35,218 nucleotides of DNA from Pedosphaera sp. (GTDB lineage Bacteria; Verrucomicrobiota; Verrucomicrobiia; Limisphaerales; SXQI01). The notes under the pieces are model-generated. The model was given only the letters and a program-made list of their open reading frames with translations, had not been told where the DNA came from and searched no databases. Both the position numbers and the translations under genes were made by a program. Location of the stretch: the NCBI GenBank assembly GCA_025359965.1, contig JANYDC010000127.1, positions 1 to 35,218 on the forward strand, read 5' to 3'. Of the stretch, positions 9,501 to 17,456 are shown piece by piece (within the stretch, counting starts at the first letter, position 1; every line of letters begins with the position of its first letter).

Positions 9501-10931
9501 TGGGTCCAGCAACTCAACGGCGGTCTCGCGCGTCAAACGGCGGCCACCTCGTTGATGGGAAGTTTTGAAGGAAGGCAGCAATCAGTGAAGGACGCCGGTT
9601 TGCGCATTATGGATCGACCGCTGACGGACGCCGAGGTTGCCCTGGAAAGTTCATTTGATGGCGACGGTTCAAGCATCATCCACCTATTGGCATCGGACGA
9701 GCGTTTTGCCAATTCTCAGGCGGTCTATGTTTCGACCATCGAATGGGGCAATGGTGTGACGAACGCCGGCACGATCAATATCACCAACGGCATCCAGCAA
9801 ATATTGGGCGCCAACACTTACTCCACCTCCGGCCTGTACCCGTTGAGGGTGCGGGTTGCCTCCGGCACCGTCACCTTGTCGGCCACCAATCTGGTGACTG
9901 TTACCAACGTGCCGCCCGCAGTGGTTTTCACACTGAACACCCTGAAGTATAACGGCGTGGTATTCAGCATCGAAGGCAGCTTCACTGATGCGGGCGATGA
10001 CACGTGGACGGGCGAAGTCAGTTACGGGGATGGTACTCCGGTTGAAATCCTGCCCCTCTCCACCAATAAAACGTTCTCTCTCTCCCATGTTTACCTGACC
10101 GATGGAACCTTCCAGGTTTTGGTGACAGTGCGTGACACGCATGGCGGCTCGGGCTCCGCGCAGGTGCTGGTGCCGGCCAATCCCAATCAGCCCAAAATTG
10201 TTCGCTTTCTATCGGACTCATTCTCAACCGACGCGAGTTCGTGGCTGCTGGTTTCCACCAATGGGGTGACGTCGGAACTGCCGGTTTATCAGGCGCACGG
10301 AGGCAATCCTGACGGTTATCTAAGCTCGCGCGGATCTGCGCTTGGGGAAGGATTTGTTTGGCGGGCACCCAGCCGTTATCAGGGGAACAAAAGAGAACTG
10401 CTCGGCGGCGTGATCGCCTTCGACCTTCGCAAAGCGGAAGCAAGCGCCATTACAGCGGGGCTGGGGGTTCTGCTGACAGGGAATGATTTTTCAATCGTCC
10501 ACGAAGCCATTCTGCCCACGGGCACCAACTGGATTCGCCTGCAGTTTCCGATTGCTGTCGGCAGCGGTTGGACTAACACCACCTCGGGCAAGGAAGTGAC
10601 GCTGACCGAGCTTCAAAGCATTCTGAACTCGGTCGTAAGGGTCGACGTTGCGGCCGATTTCTCCACGAACTCTGTGGGCGGGGATTTTGACAATTTTGTT
10701 TTTGCGGGAACCGATCCCGGGCCCGCGCCCCGGCTTCTTATTGCCCCCCGCACGAACGGCCAGGTATTGTTGGTGTGGCCAACCATCAATGACACCTATG
10801 TCGTGCAACGCGCCTTTGAAATTATCGGACCTTGGGAAACCCTCTCAGGCATCATTACAGTGGGCGCGGACGGCTACCGGTTGTTCCATCAACCCACCGG
10901 AACCAATGAATTTTACCGGCTGATCAAGTAG
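6522..10931 (+). CDS. Giant exported protein with 13 DUF4214-like modules, PKD and laminin-B-like domains
   Basis: The 1,469-residue product has an N-terminal hydrophobic segment (LVLIGIVLWVATAFL) read as a signal peptide. About 13 modules follow, each marked by a hydrophobic helix ending L-x-R-x-(P/A), such as LLGRGPSNAE, MLGRTPSDTE, IMGRSPTLAE, LLGRNPTNGN, WLGRKSTTNE, ILGRAPVKGD and LFSRLPDTNE, and often closing with an (S/D)xE(F/Y) motif. This is the DUF4214 pattern, found in secreted and surface proteins. Next comes a PKD-like domain (about 1140-1225; SYGDGTP, SHVYLTDGTFQV), then a laminin-IV/B-like beta domain (about 1230-1400; GGDFDNFVF), and a C-terminal beta module ending NEFYRLIK. 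The start may be ATG 6522 or 6540; both overlap the response regulator gene. The stop overlaps the convergent glucosidase gene by 8 bases. A role in adhesion or surface structure is inference. Confidence 0.85.
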   Translation: MQFTKDMSFCKGRLVLIGIVLWVATAFLKAGPVLTVDPLLLGEGQAFAGPVGILDDGSDGTPTSKYVTRLTQELFGRNAGPRDIALAVRVTDNRLPREGAAFEWITSTAFLKVRAEQILQYHFPGFDISAAVADTAQRLAGGMTEEELRAFWIGSALYASRFNNNAASILNGFYLELLGRGPSNAEKAFYSTWNVGPNPRASYALALMQGDEYRQRLTGTAFAAMLGRTPSDTELVLWSKLLAGGGLRTPQLSASLAGMPEFTSTAPGNSEWLAKFAARLVVTNAPPLDLFGRRFETVAGRGQRAFDILAGQEFAYIRINTEFAGQSAIPSAADLKTWMAQINSWPGLEYLTPYLIGQSTSFDYVQTTFQTIMGRSPTLAESNLGKDFINGGGSRSNYAAYLMQSSEYRTNWAFNLLQNDLCCEATTNQLAGLTSQLNLGVSPLRARSTVLGSPEYAALTNSIATNLVDKLYQSLLGRNPTNGNETIRLASQAASRLVAVQSVMITEAYATNTLGSYAHTYLNRNPTATELSEIPPLSLQPGYIEAIRVRLLGSDEFFSKSGGQPTAYITAVLSFLIPGASASDYLPLYNASPSRPAFITSLLATAEYRVSAAGKLISQWLKRDAGPQEAARLAARSATGWDAQDLVAATIAGDEFYELNGGAPDRFQQAALSSLGLNTNTNIEWPILPLTLELGDAPRLAADRFVSSLTFRTNLMESASISWLGRKSTTNELQAIGLGWTNGATVEQQWSELLGSSNFFVKVGSQNSAFVSAVTLNVLGRAANAADSALFNATISTNGTRADFTKKVFLSIEYGQKLATTLYPLFLKRNPQGAEGTNMVHLRLAGVPLESAWAAVATLPDAQSLSMDSLGLTIWNGLTGTPLSADAAAAWAESWRGAAARANLASLWSAFPSVVTNRVAGYFQTILGRAPVKGDLDNALLRLGRGETMVDLRALLFASTEFFNNSGGNNTAWVNAIHQKLFSRLPDTNERTFWVQQLNGGLARQTAATSLMGSFEGRQQSVKDAGLRIMDRPLTDAEVALESSFDGDGSSIIHLLASDERFANSQAVYVSTIEWGNGVTNAGTINITNGIQQILGANTYSTSGLYPLRVRVASGTVTLSATNLVTVTNVPPAVVFTLNTLKYNGVVFSIEGSFTDAGDDTWTGEVSYGDGTPVEILPLSTNKTFSLSHVYLTDGTFQVLVTVRDTHGGSGSAQVLVPANPNQPKIVRFLSDSFSTDASSWLLVSTNGVTSELPVYQAHGGNPDGYLSSRGSALGEGFVWRAPSRYQGNKRELLGGVIAFDLRKAEASAITAGLGVLLTGNDFSIVHEAILPTGTNWIRLQFPIAVGSGWTNTTSGKEVTLTELQSILNSVVRVDVAADFSTNSVGGDFDNFVFAGTDPGPAPRLLIAPRTNGQVLLVWPTINDTYVVQRAFEIIGPWETLSGIITVGADGYRLFHQPTGTNEFYRLIK

Positions 10932-13641
10932 CGTCCTCCTGATAGGGCCGCTTGGTCGAGACATCCTTGATCATACGGATGACCAACGCGGTCCAGCCCG
11001 TTTGATGGCTTGCGCCAAGGCCTTCCCCGGTCTCAGCGTGAAAGTACTCATGAAACAGGGCGTGCTCATTCCAGCCCGCCCCTTCGCGCAATGAATGACG
11101 AGGGCCAAGGTGGGCCACGGATTTGCCATCATCACTGACAAAGAGTCGGACCATCCGCCGCTCAATCTCCTGGGCGACCTGATCCAAGGTTGCCCAATTC
11201 CCCGAACCGGTTGGCAATTCCACTTTGAGTTCCTCACCATAAAAATGGTGATAGCGTTCAAGCGCCTCAATCAGAAGGTAATTGATCGGGAACCAGATCG
11301 GGCCGCGCCAGTTGGAGTTGCCCCCAAACATCCCGCTGGTTGACTCCCCGGGATTGTATTCGACCGTGTATTTCTGGCCTTCGATTTCGAGTTTGAACGG
11401 ATTATTAGCCTGCGTTTTGGAAAGAGACCGTATGCCAAAGGGCGACAGGAACTCATCCTCACTGAGCATGTGCCCCAGAAGCTTTACCAACTTGTCGCGG
11501 GAGGGCACCGCCAGCAACCGGCGTTCGCCCCTGCATTTGCCATGAGAATGGACGATGTGACGCGACAACTTGGGACGATTTTCCAAAAACCACTTCAACC
11601 GCTTGTTGAAGCCGGGGAGGGCCTCCAAGCGTTCCTCCTCCAACACTTCCACGGCAATCAGCGGCAACAACGCCACCAGGGATGGAACGCGCAAAGGATG
11701 AACGCCGTCGGACAGAATCAGCCGGTCGTAATAAAAGCCGTCTTTCTCATCCCACAGCCCCTGCTCCTGCTCGCTGTTGATGGCATCGATTATGGTGATA
11801 AAGTGCTCGAGAAACTTTGAGGCCATGTCCTCGTAAGCCGGTCTAAGCCGATCCCCTTCGAGCGCCAGTTCCAGAGCCATCGCCATCATGGTGGCGCAAT
11901 AGAAAGCCATCCACGCGGTACCATCGGCCTGCTGAAGCTGTCCGCCGCCCGGCATGGGCTTGGATCGGTCAAAAATCCCAATGTTGTCCAACCCAAGGAA
12001 ACCGCCCCCAAACAGGTTGCGACCCTGCGCGTCCTTGCGATTGACCCACCAAGTGAAATTCAAAAGTAACTTCTGGAAAATGCTCTCCAGAAAATCCCGA
12101 TCCCGATGGCCGTCATGACCGCTGATTTTATAAACACGCCAGGCGGCCCAGGCATGCACAGGCGGGTTGACATCGCCGAGAGCGAACTCATAGGCGGGCA
12201 ACTGGCCGTTGGGGTGCATGTACCACTCGCGCAAGAGCAACGACAACTGTCCCTTGGCGAAGCTGGGGTCGAGATGCGCGAATGGCACCATGTGAAAGGC
12301 GAGGTCCCAAGCCGCAAACCACGGATACTCCCACTTGTCCGGGACGGAAAGGACGTCACGGCTGAAGACATGCTGCCAATCAGCATTGCGCCCATGCAAT
12401 CGACCTTGCGGGGGCGTGGGCATATCGGGATCTCCCTCCAGCCAATCCGCCACGACATAGTGATAAAACTGCTTCGTCCACAACAAACCGGCATAAGCCT
12501 GCCGGATAATTGATCTCTCCAGGGGAGTCAAAGGCTGGGGAGAAATGGATTGGTGGAAGGCATCAGCTTCGGTGATGCGCTCTTGAAAAACCGACTCCGC
12601 GTCGGCAGACGTGGCCGGGATGCTGCCAGCCGGGGCCAGACGAAAATGCAGCACCTTCTTTTCATTCGGCCCAAGTTTTAGGATATAATGCACGGCCGCC
12701 TTCGTTCCGCGCCGCTTGGGTGAAACAGCGTTCCACTTCCCGCGAATCACATATTCGTGAAAGGCGTCTTTCACATAGGGCGAAGCGCTGGCTGTGCCAT
12801 AGAGGCGCTCGTAATTCGTCTCGTTCTCCGTGAAGAGCAACTCGGGGTGCAAGCCCGCCGCCGCTGGAGTTAGGGGTTCAAAAACAAAATCACCCAGAGT
12901 GCGGTGGATCAGGCGGACGGTGTCATCATCCTGCGCCATCATCATTGGTTTTAGCTCGCAACCCTCATGTTTGCAGCCCCAACTCCAGGTATTGCGAAAC
13001 CAGATGGTGGGCAGCAAATGCATCTCCGCCGCCACATTGGCTGCATTCTCCACGGTGATGCGTATCCATGTTTCATCCGGGGTCCCGCACCCGTACTCCA
13101 CATGAACATCAAAGTACTTTTTATCCGCGAAGACGCCCGTATCGAGCAATTCGAATTCCGGCTGATCCTTGCCCCGCGACTGGTTTTCCGCAGTAATGCG
13201 ATCATACGGAAAAGCAGCGTGAGGGTAGCGATACAAGCCGTGGGCATAGGAATGGGTTGGAGTGCTGTCCAAGTAGAAGTACTCCTCCTTAACGTCCTCG
13301 CCATGGTTTCCCTCGTTGCCGGTGAGGCCGAAGAGACGCTCTTTTAAAATGGAATCCTTGCCATTCCAAAGTGCAATCGAGAAGCAAACGCGGCACTCCC
13401 GGTCGGTCCAACCCATCAGCCCGTCCTCACCCCAGCGGTAGGCGCGGCTGCGGGAGTGGTCATGAGGAAAATACTCCCAGCAAGTCCCGTCCCCCGAATA
13501 GTCCTCGCGCACTGTGGACCACTGGCGCTCCGACAAATAAGGCCCCCAGCGCTTCCAATTTTTTTCGCGCGCGCAGTCTTCTTCCAATCGCTTGAATTCG
13601 ACTCCCTGATTCTCGGCTCCTTGGCGGTCCATGTGACGCAT
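10924..13641 (-). CDS. GH63-like glucosidase (MGH1-type glycoside hydrolase)
   Basis: A large (alpha/alpha)6-barrel glycosidase resembling the bacterial proteins annotated as glucosidase in family GH63. I start it at the ATG at 13641 (905 residues; the next ATG is 13632), because longer readings run into the divergent coaB gene and do not look like protein. The N-terminal region contains GPYLSERQWSTVREDYS. The catalytic region has WFAAWDLAFH with its Asp at codon 12304-12306, probably the general acid by analogy with GH63, and the C-terminal region has NEHALFHEYF and SHQTGWTALV, holding the likely catalytic base Glu. No signal peptide is seen, so it should be cytoplasmic. It may act on trehalose-like or glucosylated small molecules; the exact substrate is not readable. 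Confidence 0.85.
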   Translation of the reverse strand: MRHMDRQGAENQGVEFKRLEEDCAREKNWKRWGPYLSERQWSTVREDYSGDGTCWEYFPHDHSRSRAYRWGEDGLMGWTDRECRVCFSIALWNGKDSILKERLFGLTGNEGNHGEDVKEEYFYLDSTPTHSYAHGLYRYPHAAFPYDRITAENQSRGKDQPEFELLDTGVFADKKYFDVHVEYGCGTPDETWIRITVENAANVAAEMHLLPTIWFRNTWSWGCKHEGCELKPMMMAQDDDTVRLIHRTLGDFVFEPLTPAAAGLHPELLFTENETNYERLYGTASASPYVKDAFHEYVIRGKWNAVSPKRRGTKAAVHYILKLGPNEKKVLHFRLAPAGSIPATSADAESVFQERITEADAFHQSISPQPLTPLERSIIRQAYAGLLWTKQFYHYVVADWLEGDPDMPTPPQGRLHGRNADWQHVFSRDVLSVPDKWEYPWFAAWDLAFHMVPFAHLDPSFAKGQLSLLLREWYMHPNGQLPAYEFALGDVNPPVHAWAAWRVYKISGHDGHRDRDFLESIFQKLLLNFTWWVNRKDAQGRNLFGGGFLGLDNIGIFDRSKPMPGGGQLQQADGTAWMAFYCATMMAMALELALEGDRLRPAYEDMASKFLEHFITIIDAINSEQEQGLWDEKDGFYYDRLILSDGVHPLRVPSLVALLPLIAVEVLEEERLEALPGFNKRLKWFLENRPKLSRHIVHSHGKCRGERRLLAVPSRDKLVKLLGHMLSEDEFLSPFGIRSLSKTQANNPFKLEIEGQKYTVEYNPGESTSGMFGGNSNWRGPIWFPINYLLIEALERYHHFYGEELKVELPTGSGNWATLDQVAQEIERRMVRLFVSDDGKSVAHLGPRHSLREGAGWNEHALFHEYFHAETGEGLGASHQTGWTALVIRMIKDVSTKRPYQEDAT

Positions 13642-13701
13642 TGTATCAGCAACTTCGCCGACTTGCACCAAGGCAACGCAACTAAGTATGATGACCCTCA
13701 A

Positions 13702-14346
13702 ATGCGTATTATCGTCACCTGCGGACCCAGCTACGAACCCATCGACGGCGCGAGGAGGATCACGAATTTCTCCACCGGCAGGCTGGGCATTTTTCTGTCC
13801 AACCATTTCGCTGCGCGGGGATGGGATGTCCTGTGCCTTAAGGGCGAGCAGGCCACCTGCGCCGATCCGTTGAAGGGACCGCAACACAAGGCCTTTTCCA
13901 CGAATGAGAATCTGGCGGAAATCCTGAAGGAGGAATCGCTGAAAGGCGGTGTGGACGCGGTTTTCCATGCGTCCGCCCTTTGTGATTTTCGCGTAGACCA
14001 CGTTGAAACCGCCAGCGGCGAGCGCATTGAATCAGCCAAATTTCCCTCGCGCGTCGATGGACTGCGACTGATCCTTGCGCCAGCCGCCAAAGTTCTTCCC
14101 CAGCTCCGGGGATGGTTTCCCAATGCCTTCATCGCAGGTTGGAAATACGAACTGGTCGGCAACCGTCAAGACGCGCTCGCCAAAGGCTGGCATCAAATCC
14201 GCGACGGACAGACCAACGCCTGCGTGGTCAACGGAGCGGCTTATGGCGAGGGGTTTGGAATCTGCCAAGGTGTGGAGGGAATGGAGCACGTCAAAGATTT
14301 GCCAACGCTCGCTAACACTCTGGCAGTATTTGCTCGAATCCGATGA
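13702..14346 (+). CDS. coaB: Stand-alone CoaB-type phosphopantothenoylcysteine synthetase
   Basis: A 214-residue protein matching the C-terminal (CoaB) half of the bifunctional Dfp/CoaBC enzyme of coenzyme A synthesis, which joins 4'-phosphopantothenate to cysteine. The opening IIVTCGPSYEPIDGARRITN-type segment, the NFSTGRLG nucleotide-binding loop, HASALCDFRV and ACVVNGAAYGEGFG follow the order seen in CoaB. The decarboxylase (CoaC) half is absent, so it must be encoded elsewhere. The ATG at 13702 is preferred; the frame stays open upstream but without family similarity. It is divergent from the glucosidase gene with about 60 bases between starts. A related but distinct DNA/pantothenate metabolism flavoprotein-like function cannot be excluded. 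Confidence 0.78.
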   Translation: MRIIVTCGPSYEPIDGARRITNFSTGRLGIFLSNHFAARGWDVLCLKGEQATCADPLKGPQHKAFSTNENLAEILKEESLKGGVDAVFHASALCDFRVDHVETASGERIESAKFPSRVDGLRLILAPAAKVLPQLRGWFPNAFIAGWKYELVGNRQDALAKGWHQIRDGQTNACVVNGAAYGEGFGICQGVEGMEHVKDLPTLANTLAVFARIR

Positions 14347-14460
14347 GATCACCTTTGATATCGCCGCGAGGCGGAACAGGATGTGAACACCAATTGTAGC
14401 TGACCCCATGCGGCTATCCTGGTCCGAAGTTCTGACTCTCTCTCTTTGCGTGGTCGGTTT

Positions 14461-14489
14461 TTGACTTGGTTCTTTGACGGTGGTACAAA
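14461..14489 (+). promoter_or_regulatory. Candidate sigma-70-type promoter for the glycosylasparaginase gene
   Basis: TTGACT (14461-14466) and TACAAA (14484-14489) are separated by exactly 17 bases, close to the housekeeping consensus. Transcription would begin at about 14496, only a few bases before the ATG at 14499, which implies a leaderless or nearly leaderless mRNA. No Shine-Dalgarno sequence is present before that ATG, which agrees. Confidence 0.45.
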
Positions 14490-14498
14490 ACTCGTGCG

Positions 14499-15524
14499 AT
14501 GCGTATTAAGCCCACTCCAAACAGCCGTCGGACCTTTCTCAAGCAAACGACGGTGCTGGCCGCTTCTGCGGGAGCGATGTGGCATACGGGATCGTCTCAA
14601 GCCAAGGATGTAGATATGCCAAATCAAGCGGGTCCGGTGATTGTCTCCACGTGGCCGTTCGGCAAGGCCAGCAATGATGAAGCCTTGCGGATTTTGCAAC
14701 AAGGAGGCTCCGGGTTGGATGCGGTGGAGAAGGGCATTTGGATCACGGAAGATGATCTGAGCAATTCTTCGGTGGGGCGTGGCGGCATGCCCAATGCGGC
14801 GGGAGTGGTCCAGCTTGATTCCTGTATTATGTCAGGGCCGGGGCACAAGGCGGGCAGCGTGGGGGCGATTGAGGGGATTCGGCATCCGATTTCGGCGGCG
14901 CGACACGTGATGGAAAAGACCAAGCATGTCATGCTGGTGGGCGCGGGCGCGCGCGAGTTTGCCTTGAAAGAAGGTTTGGAAGCGGCGGAGATGCCCATTG
15001 AAGCGCGGCGTCAGGATTGGCTTAAGTGGAAGGCCGAACAGGAAAAAAACGCGGGCAAAAACCATGACACCATCGCATTGATTCTACTGGCTCCAGACGG
15101 CCACCTTTATGGCGGATGCTCGACCAGTGGTTGGGCTTACAAACTACCCGGTCGGCTCGGCGATTCGCCTCTAATTGGCGGCGGGTTGTATGTCGACGAT
15201 GAAGTGGGGGCAGCGGGTGCCACAGGGTTGGGTGAAAACGTCCTGAGGTATTGCGGCTCGTTTCAGGTGGTCAGCCTGATGGAACGAGGGGCCACCCCGG
15301 AGGAAGCCTGTCTTGAGACCATCAAAAAAATCGCCCGCAAAGATCCGAAGGGCGCAGATCTCAGCATCAACTTTATCGCCGTCGACAAAAAGGGCCGCTA
15401 CGGCGCAGCCGGAAGCGCGGCAGGCTTCACTTATTCGGTGACGACCACCACTTCCAGCAAGGTGCTGACAGGTGTCGGCCTGACGGCGGTAGATTTGGGA
15501 CCGATTGGCGGCAACCGCAAGTGA
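14499..15524 (+). CDS. Tat-exported N4-(beta-N-acetylglucosaminyl)-L-asparaginase (glycosylasparaginase)
   Basis: An Ntn-hydrolase of 341 residues that cleaves the bond between GlcNAc and asparagine in glycopeptides. A Tat signal is visible as NSRRTFLKQTT (residues 8-18) followed by a hydrophobic Ala-rich segment, so it should act outside the cytoplasm. The catalytic threonine, exposed by self-cleavage, is Thr191 in NHDTIALIL; the substrate-binding glycine-rich region GRLGDSPLIGGGLYVDD and GATGLGEN follow as in the family. The alpha subunit would be residues about 35-190 and the beta subunit 191-341. It starts 152 bases after coaB from its own probable promoter. A degenerate sequence resembling its 3' end occurs at 18206-18320. 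Confidence 0.92.
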   Translation: MRIKPTPNSRRTFLKQTTVLAASAGAMWHTGSSQAKDVDMPNQAGPVIVSTWPFGKASNDEALRILQQGGSGLDAVEKGIWITEDDLSNSSVGRGGMPNAAGVVQLDSCIMSGPGHKAGSVGAIEGIRHPISAARHVMEKTKHVMLVGAGAREFALKEGLEAAEMPIEARRQDWLKWKAEQEKNAGKNHDTIALILLAPDGHLYGGCSTSGWAYKLPGRLGDSPLIGGGLYVDDEVGAAGATGLGENVLRYCGSFQVVSLMERGATPEEACLETIKKIARKDPKGADLSINFIAVDKKGRYGAAGSAAGFTYSVTTTTSSKVLTGVGLTAVDLGPIGGNRK

Positions 15525-15539
15525 TCGGCCTGTTCAATT

Positions 15540-15938
15540 TCACGAGAGGAACGACGCGACAAAGGTCAAATATCCTTGGCGACCATCGGCGCGGGTGTGG
15601 CGTTCAACGGAACGGCTTAGTTCGCGCAGGCAGTCGACCATCGACTCGACTTTGATGGGTAAAATCTTTTTCCCTACTGCCTCAGGGAGGTCGGCACGCC
15701 CCAACCGGAACTCACAGATTCTTTTTACGGCTGTAAATGCGGCTGCGTCGAGGCCTGTCAACTCAGTCGGTTTCGGTGTGTGCCCGCGTGCTTCGGCTCG
15801 GTACCAGTGAAAGGCCGCCTCATAGGCACGGAGTGCGGCATAATCGGTCATTTCAGGGTTTTCGCGCCAAACTTGGATGACGCTGAATTCCAAATTTTGC
15901 AGCACATCGAGATTTTCCTCGGTCCAGCTATCGTTCAT
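15540..15938 (-). CDS. Small conserved-looking cytoplasmic protein of unknown function
   Basis: A 132-residue soluble protein beginning MNDSWTEENLDVLQNLEFSV. The composition is balanced and mostly helical in appearance (repeated Tyr/Trp/Arg-containing helices such as ALRAYEAAFHWYRAEARG), with one Cys in KRICEFRLGR. I believe proteins of this type (starting with an ENLDVLQN-like helix and with RAEARG in the middle) occur in several bacterial groups without assigned function, but I cannot name a family. It is convergent with the glycosylasparaginase gene (15-base gap) and upstream of nothing obvious; the tetR gene ends 105 bases before its start on the same strand. Confidence 0.72.
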   Translation of the reverse strand: MNDSWTEENLDVLQNLEFSVIQVWRENPEMTDYAALRAYEAAFHWYRAEARGHTPKPTELTGLDAAAFTAVKRICEFRLGRADLPEAVGKKILPIKVESMVDCLRELSRSVERHTRADGRQGYLTFVASFLS

Positions 15939-16043
15939 AGTGGTAAGTATTCTTCAGCGAACAGTGCCTCGTCGAGTAGCCTAATTCTTCAAGTGGTAGT
16001 TTCATGGTCGCGCTGATTGTCTTGTTGGTCTGATTCCTGATAC

Positions 16044-16631
16044 TTAGGCGGACAGACCGGAACTAACCAGCTTATCAAATTGATTTTGCATGGCCTCGGC
16101 TGAATCGGTCGCGCCTAGCTGCATGCCGTGGGCCATAATGGTAAGCAGTGTTGAAAGCACAAAGCGCTTAACCAGCAGAGGGGGCAATGAGCCGCCGACC
16201 GGCTTTGACTCGGCCAGCAGTTTGTCCAGCCGAGCCTCCATCGCGGCATGAACGATGTGGCGGCCCGATCCTTCTCCTTCACTCATGATGGCGTGAAACA
16301 ATTGCGGAGCGGTTCTCACGTGCGCGAACAATTCCCGGCAATCCACGAGGGATAACGAGTCCGTATTGGCCTTGAGCATCGGCATAAAAACCCGTTTTAC
16401 CTGGCTCCTCAGCAATTCGTCTTTCGAACTGAAGTGGGCGTAGAAAGTCGCCCGGCCGATCACTGCTTTTCTTGTGATATCGCTGACACGCAGGTCCCGG
16501 TAGGAACGTTGGAAAAGCAGTTTCACGAAGGCCTCATCAATTTTGCCCCGGGTTTTTCTGACTCGCGAATCGAACAGGGGATCGGCGCGGCTGGCGGCAA
16601 GTTTCGAGACACTTTTCGATTTATGTTTCAT
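16044..16631 (-). CDS. TetR/AcrR-family transcriptional regulator
   Basis: A 195-residue repressor-type protein. The N-terminal DNA-binding domain (about residues 24-72) has the TetR pattern: KIDEAFVKLLFQRSYRDLRVSDITRKA is followed by the turn and recognition segment IGRATFYAHFSSKDELL. The C-terminal ligand-binding part is all-helical and not conserved enough to predict an effector. The gene is divergent from the membrane-protein gene at 16693, with about 60 bases between starts; by analogy with other TetR pairs it probably represses that promoter and its own. I saw no convincing palindromic operator in that gap. Confidence 0.9.
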   Translation of the reverse strand: MKHKSKSVSKLAASRADPLFDSRVRKTRGKIDEAFVKLLFQRSYRDLRVSDITRKAVIGRATFYAHFSSKDELLRSQVKRVFMPMLKANTDSLSLVDCRELFAHVRTAPQLFHAIMSEGEGSGRHIVHAAMEARLDKLLAESKPVGGSLPPLLVKRFVLSTLLTIMAHGMQLGATDSAEAMQNQFDKLVSSGLSA

Positions 16632-16692
16632 AAGGGACTAACTGAACGAATTCCGGTTGTCCGGCCGTGGCAGCGACGGAAAGATCTTCGGC

Positions 16693-17451
16693 ATGCAATA
16701 CCATTTACCAGAACGTCGCTCACGGCCCGGATCAGTCGTTGTCATCCTCTTCCCATGCCTGTTTATTATCGTGCTTTTGATGCATTTCCAAGGGGCTGCC
16801 GAGTTCTTCAAGTTCAAATGGCGAAGCGTGCCATCCGATCCACAGCAAGTGGTGTCTTCGCTGGTGCGGGCGCAAAACCATGGTTCAATGTTTCGTGATC
16901 CACACATTTTAGGTTACCTCAGCCTTCCATTACTACTTTTTTGCGCGGTTTCGCTTTATCAATTGTCATGCAAGGCGCGCCCGAGGCTGAGTTCCATAGC
17001 CATATTTGTGACTGTTTCGGGCACCATCTACTTTGGCGGATTTTTTGGTATGTGGACTGCCTTCTATCGGGGGCTGGGATCGGTCGATCCACGTTATCTG
17101 GAGGGTGCCGTTGAAACATTTCGCGGGATGACGGCTCCGTCTGGAGCTTTTCTTCTGACAACGCTATTGGCGAAAATTTCATTCGTCGGTCTCGGTGCGC
17201 AGGGGCTTTTGCTGTGGCGGTTGCCCGGTATCCCCCGTCGATCAGCCGTGCTCATCCCGCTGGGATGCTTGCTCATTCTTGCCTTCTGGGCTTTGCCCAA
17301 TTGGATGCTTATGGGGATGGTGCTGATCATGATCGGGTTTGTTCCGCTGATTCCTCTATGGAGCAGGCTTGACTGCACCTCATCGCAGCCTCGGACGCGC
17401 GACGAGGCTGTGAAGAAACTGGACGGAAACGGTCAGGATGTGATCTCTTGA
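16693..17451 (+). CDS. Multi-pass membrane protein of unknown function
   Basis: The 252-residue product has about six hydrophobic segments: VVVILFPCLFIIVLLMHF near the start, LPLLLFCAVSLYQL, IAIFVTVSGTIYFGGFFG, a Gly/Ala/Leu-rich segment near LLTTLLAKISFVGLGAQGLL, LIPLGCLLILAFWALP and MLMGMVLIMIGFVPLIPL. The layout resembles DUF4386-like integral membrane proteins, but this is only an impression. The ATG at 16693 is preferred over a TTG at 16657. It is divergent from the tetR gene and is followed, 5 bases after its stop, by the ankyrin-repeat gene, so the two plus-strand genes are likely one transcript under TetR control. Confidence 0.75.
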   Translation: MQYHLPERRSRPGSVVVILFPCLFIIVLLMHFQGAAEFFKFKWRSVPSDPQQVVSSLVRAQNHGSMFRDPHILGYLSLPLLLFCAVSLYQLSCKARPRLSSIAIFVTVSGTIYFGGFFGMWTAFYRGLGSVDPRYLEGAVETFRGMTAPSGAFLLTTLLAKISFVGLGAQGLLLWRLPGIPRRSAVLIPLGCLLILAFWALPNWMLMGMVLIMIGFVPLIPLWSRLDCTSSQPRTRDEAVKKLDGNGQDVIS

Positions 17452-17456
17452 AGCCT

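Noticed and set aside
13642-14001. Upstream extension of the glucosidase gene
   Set aside because: It overlaps the divergent coaB gene, and the translated extension does not resemble the glycosidase family.
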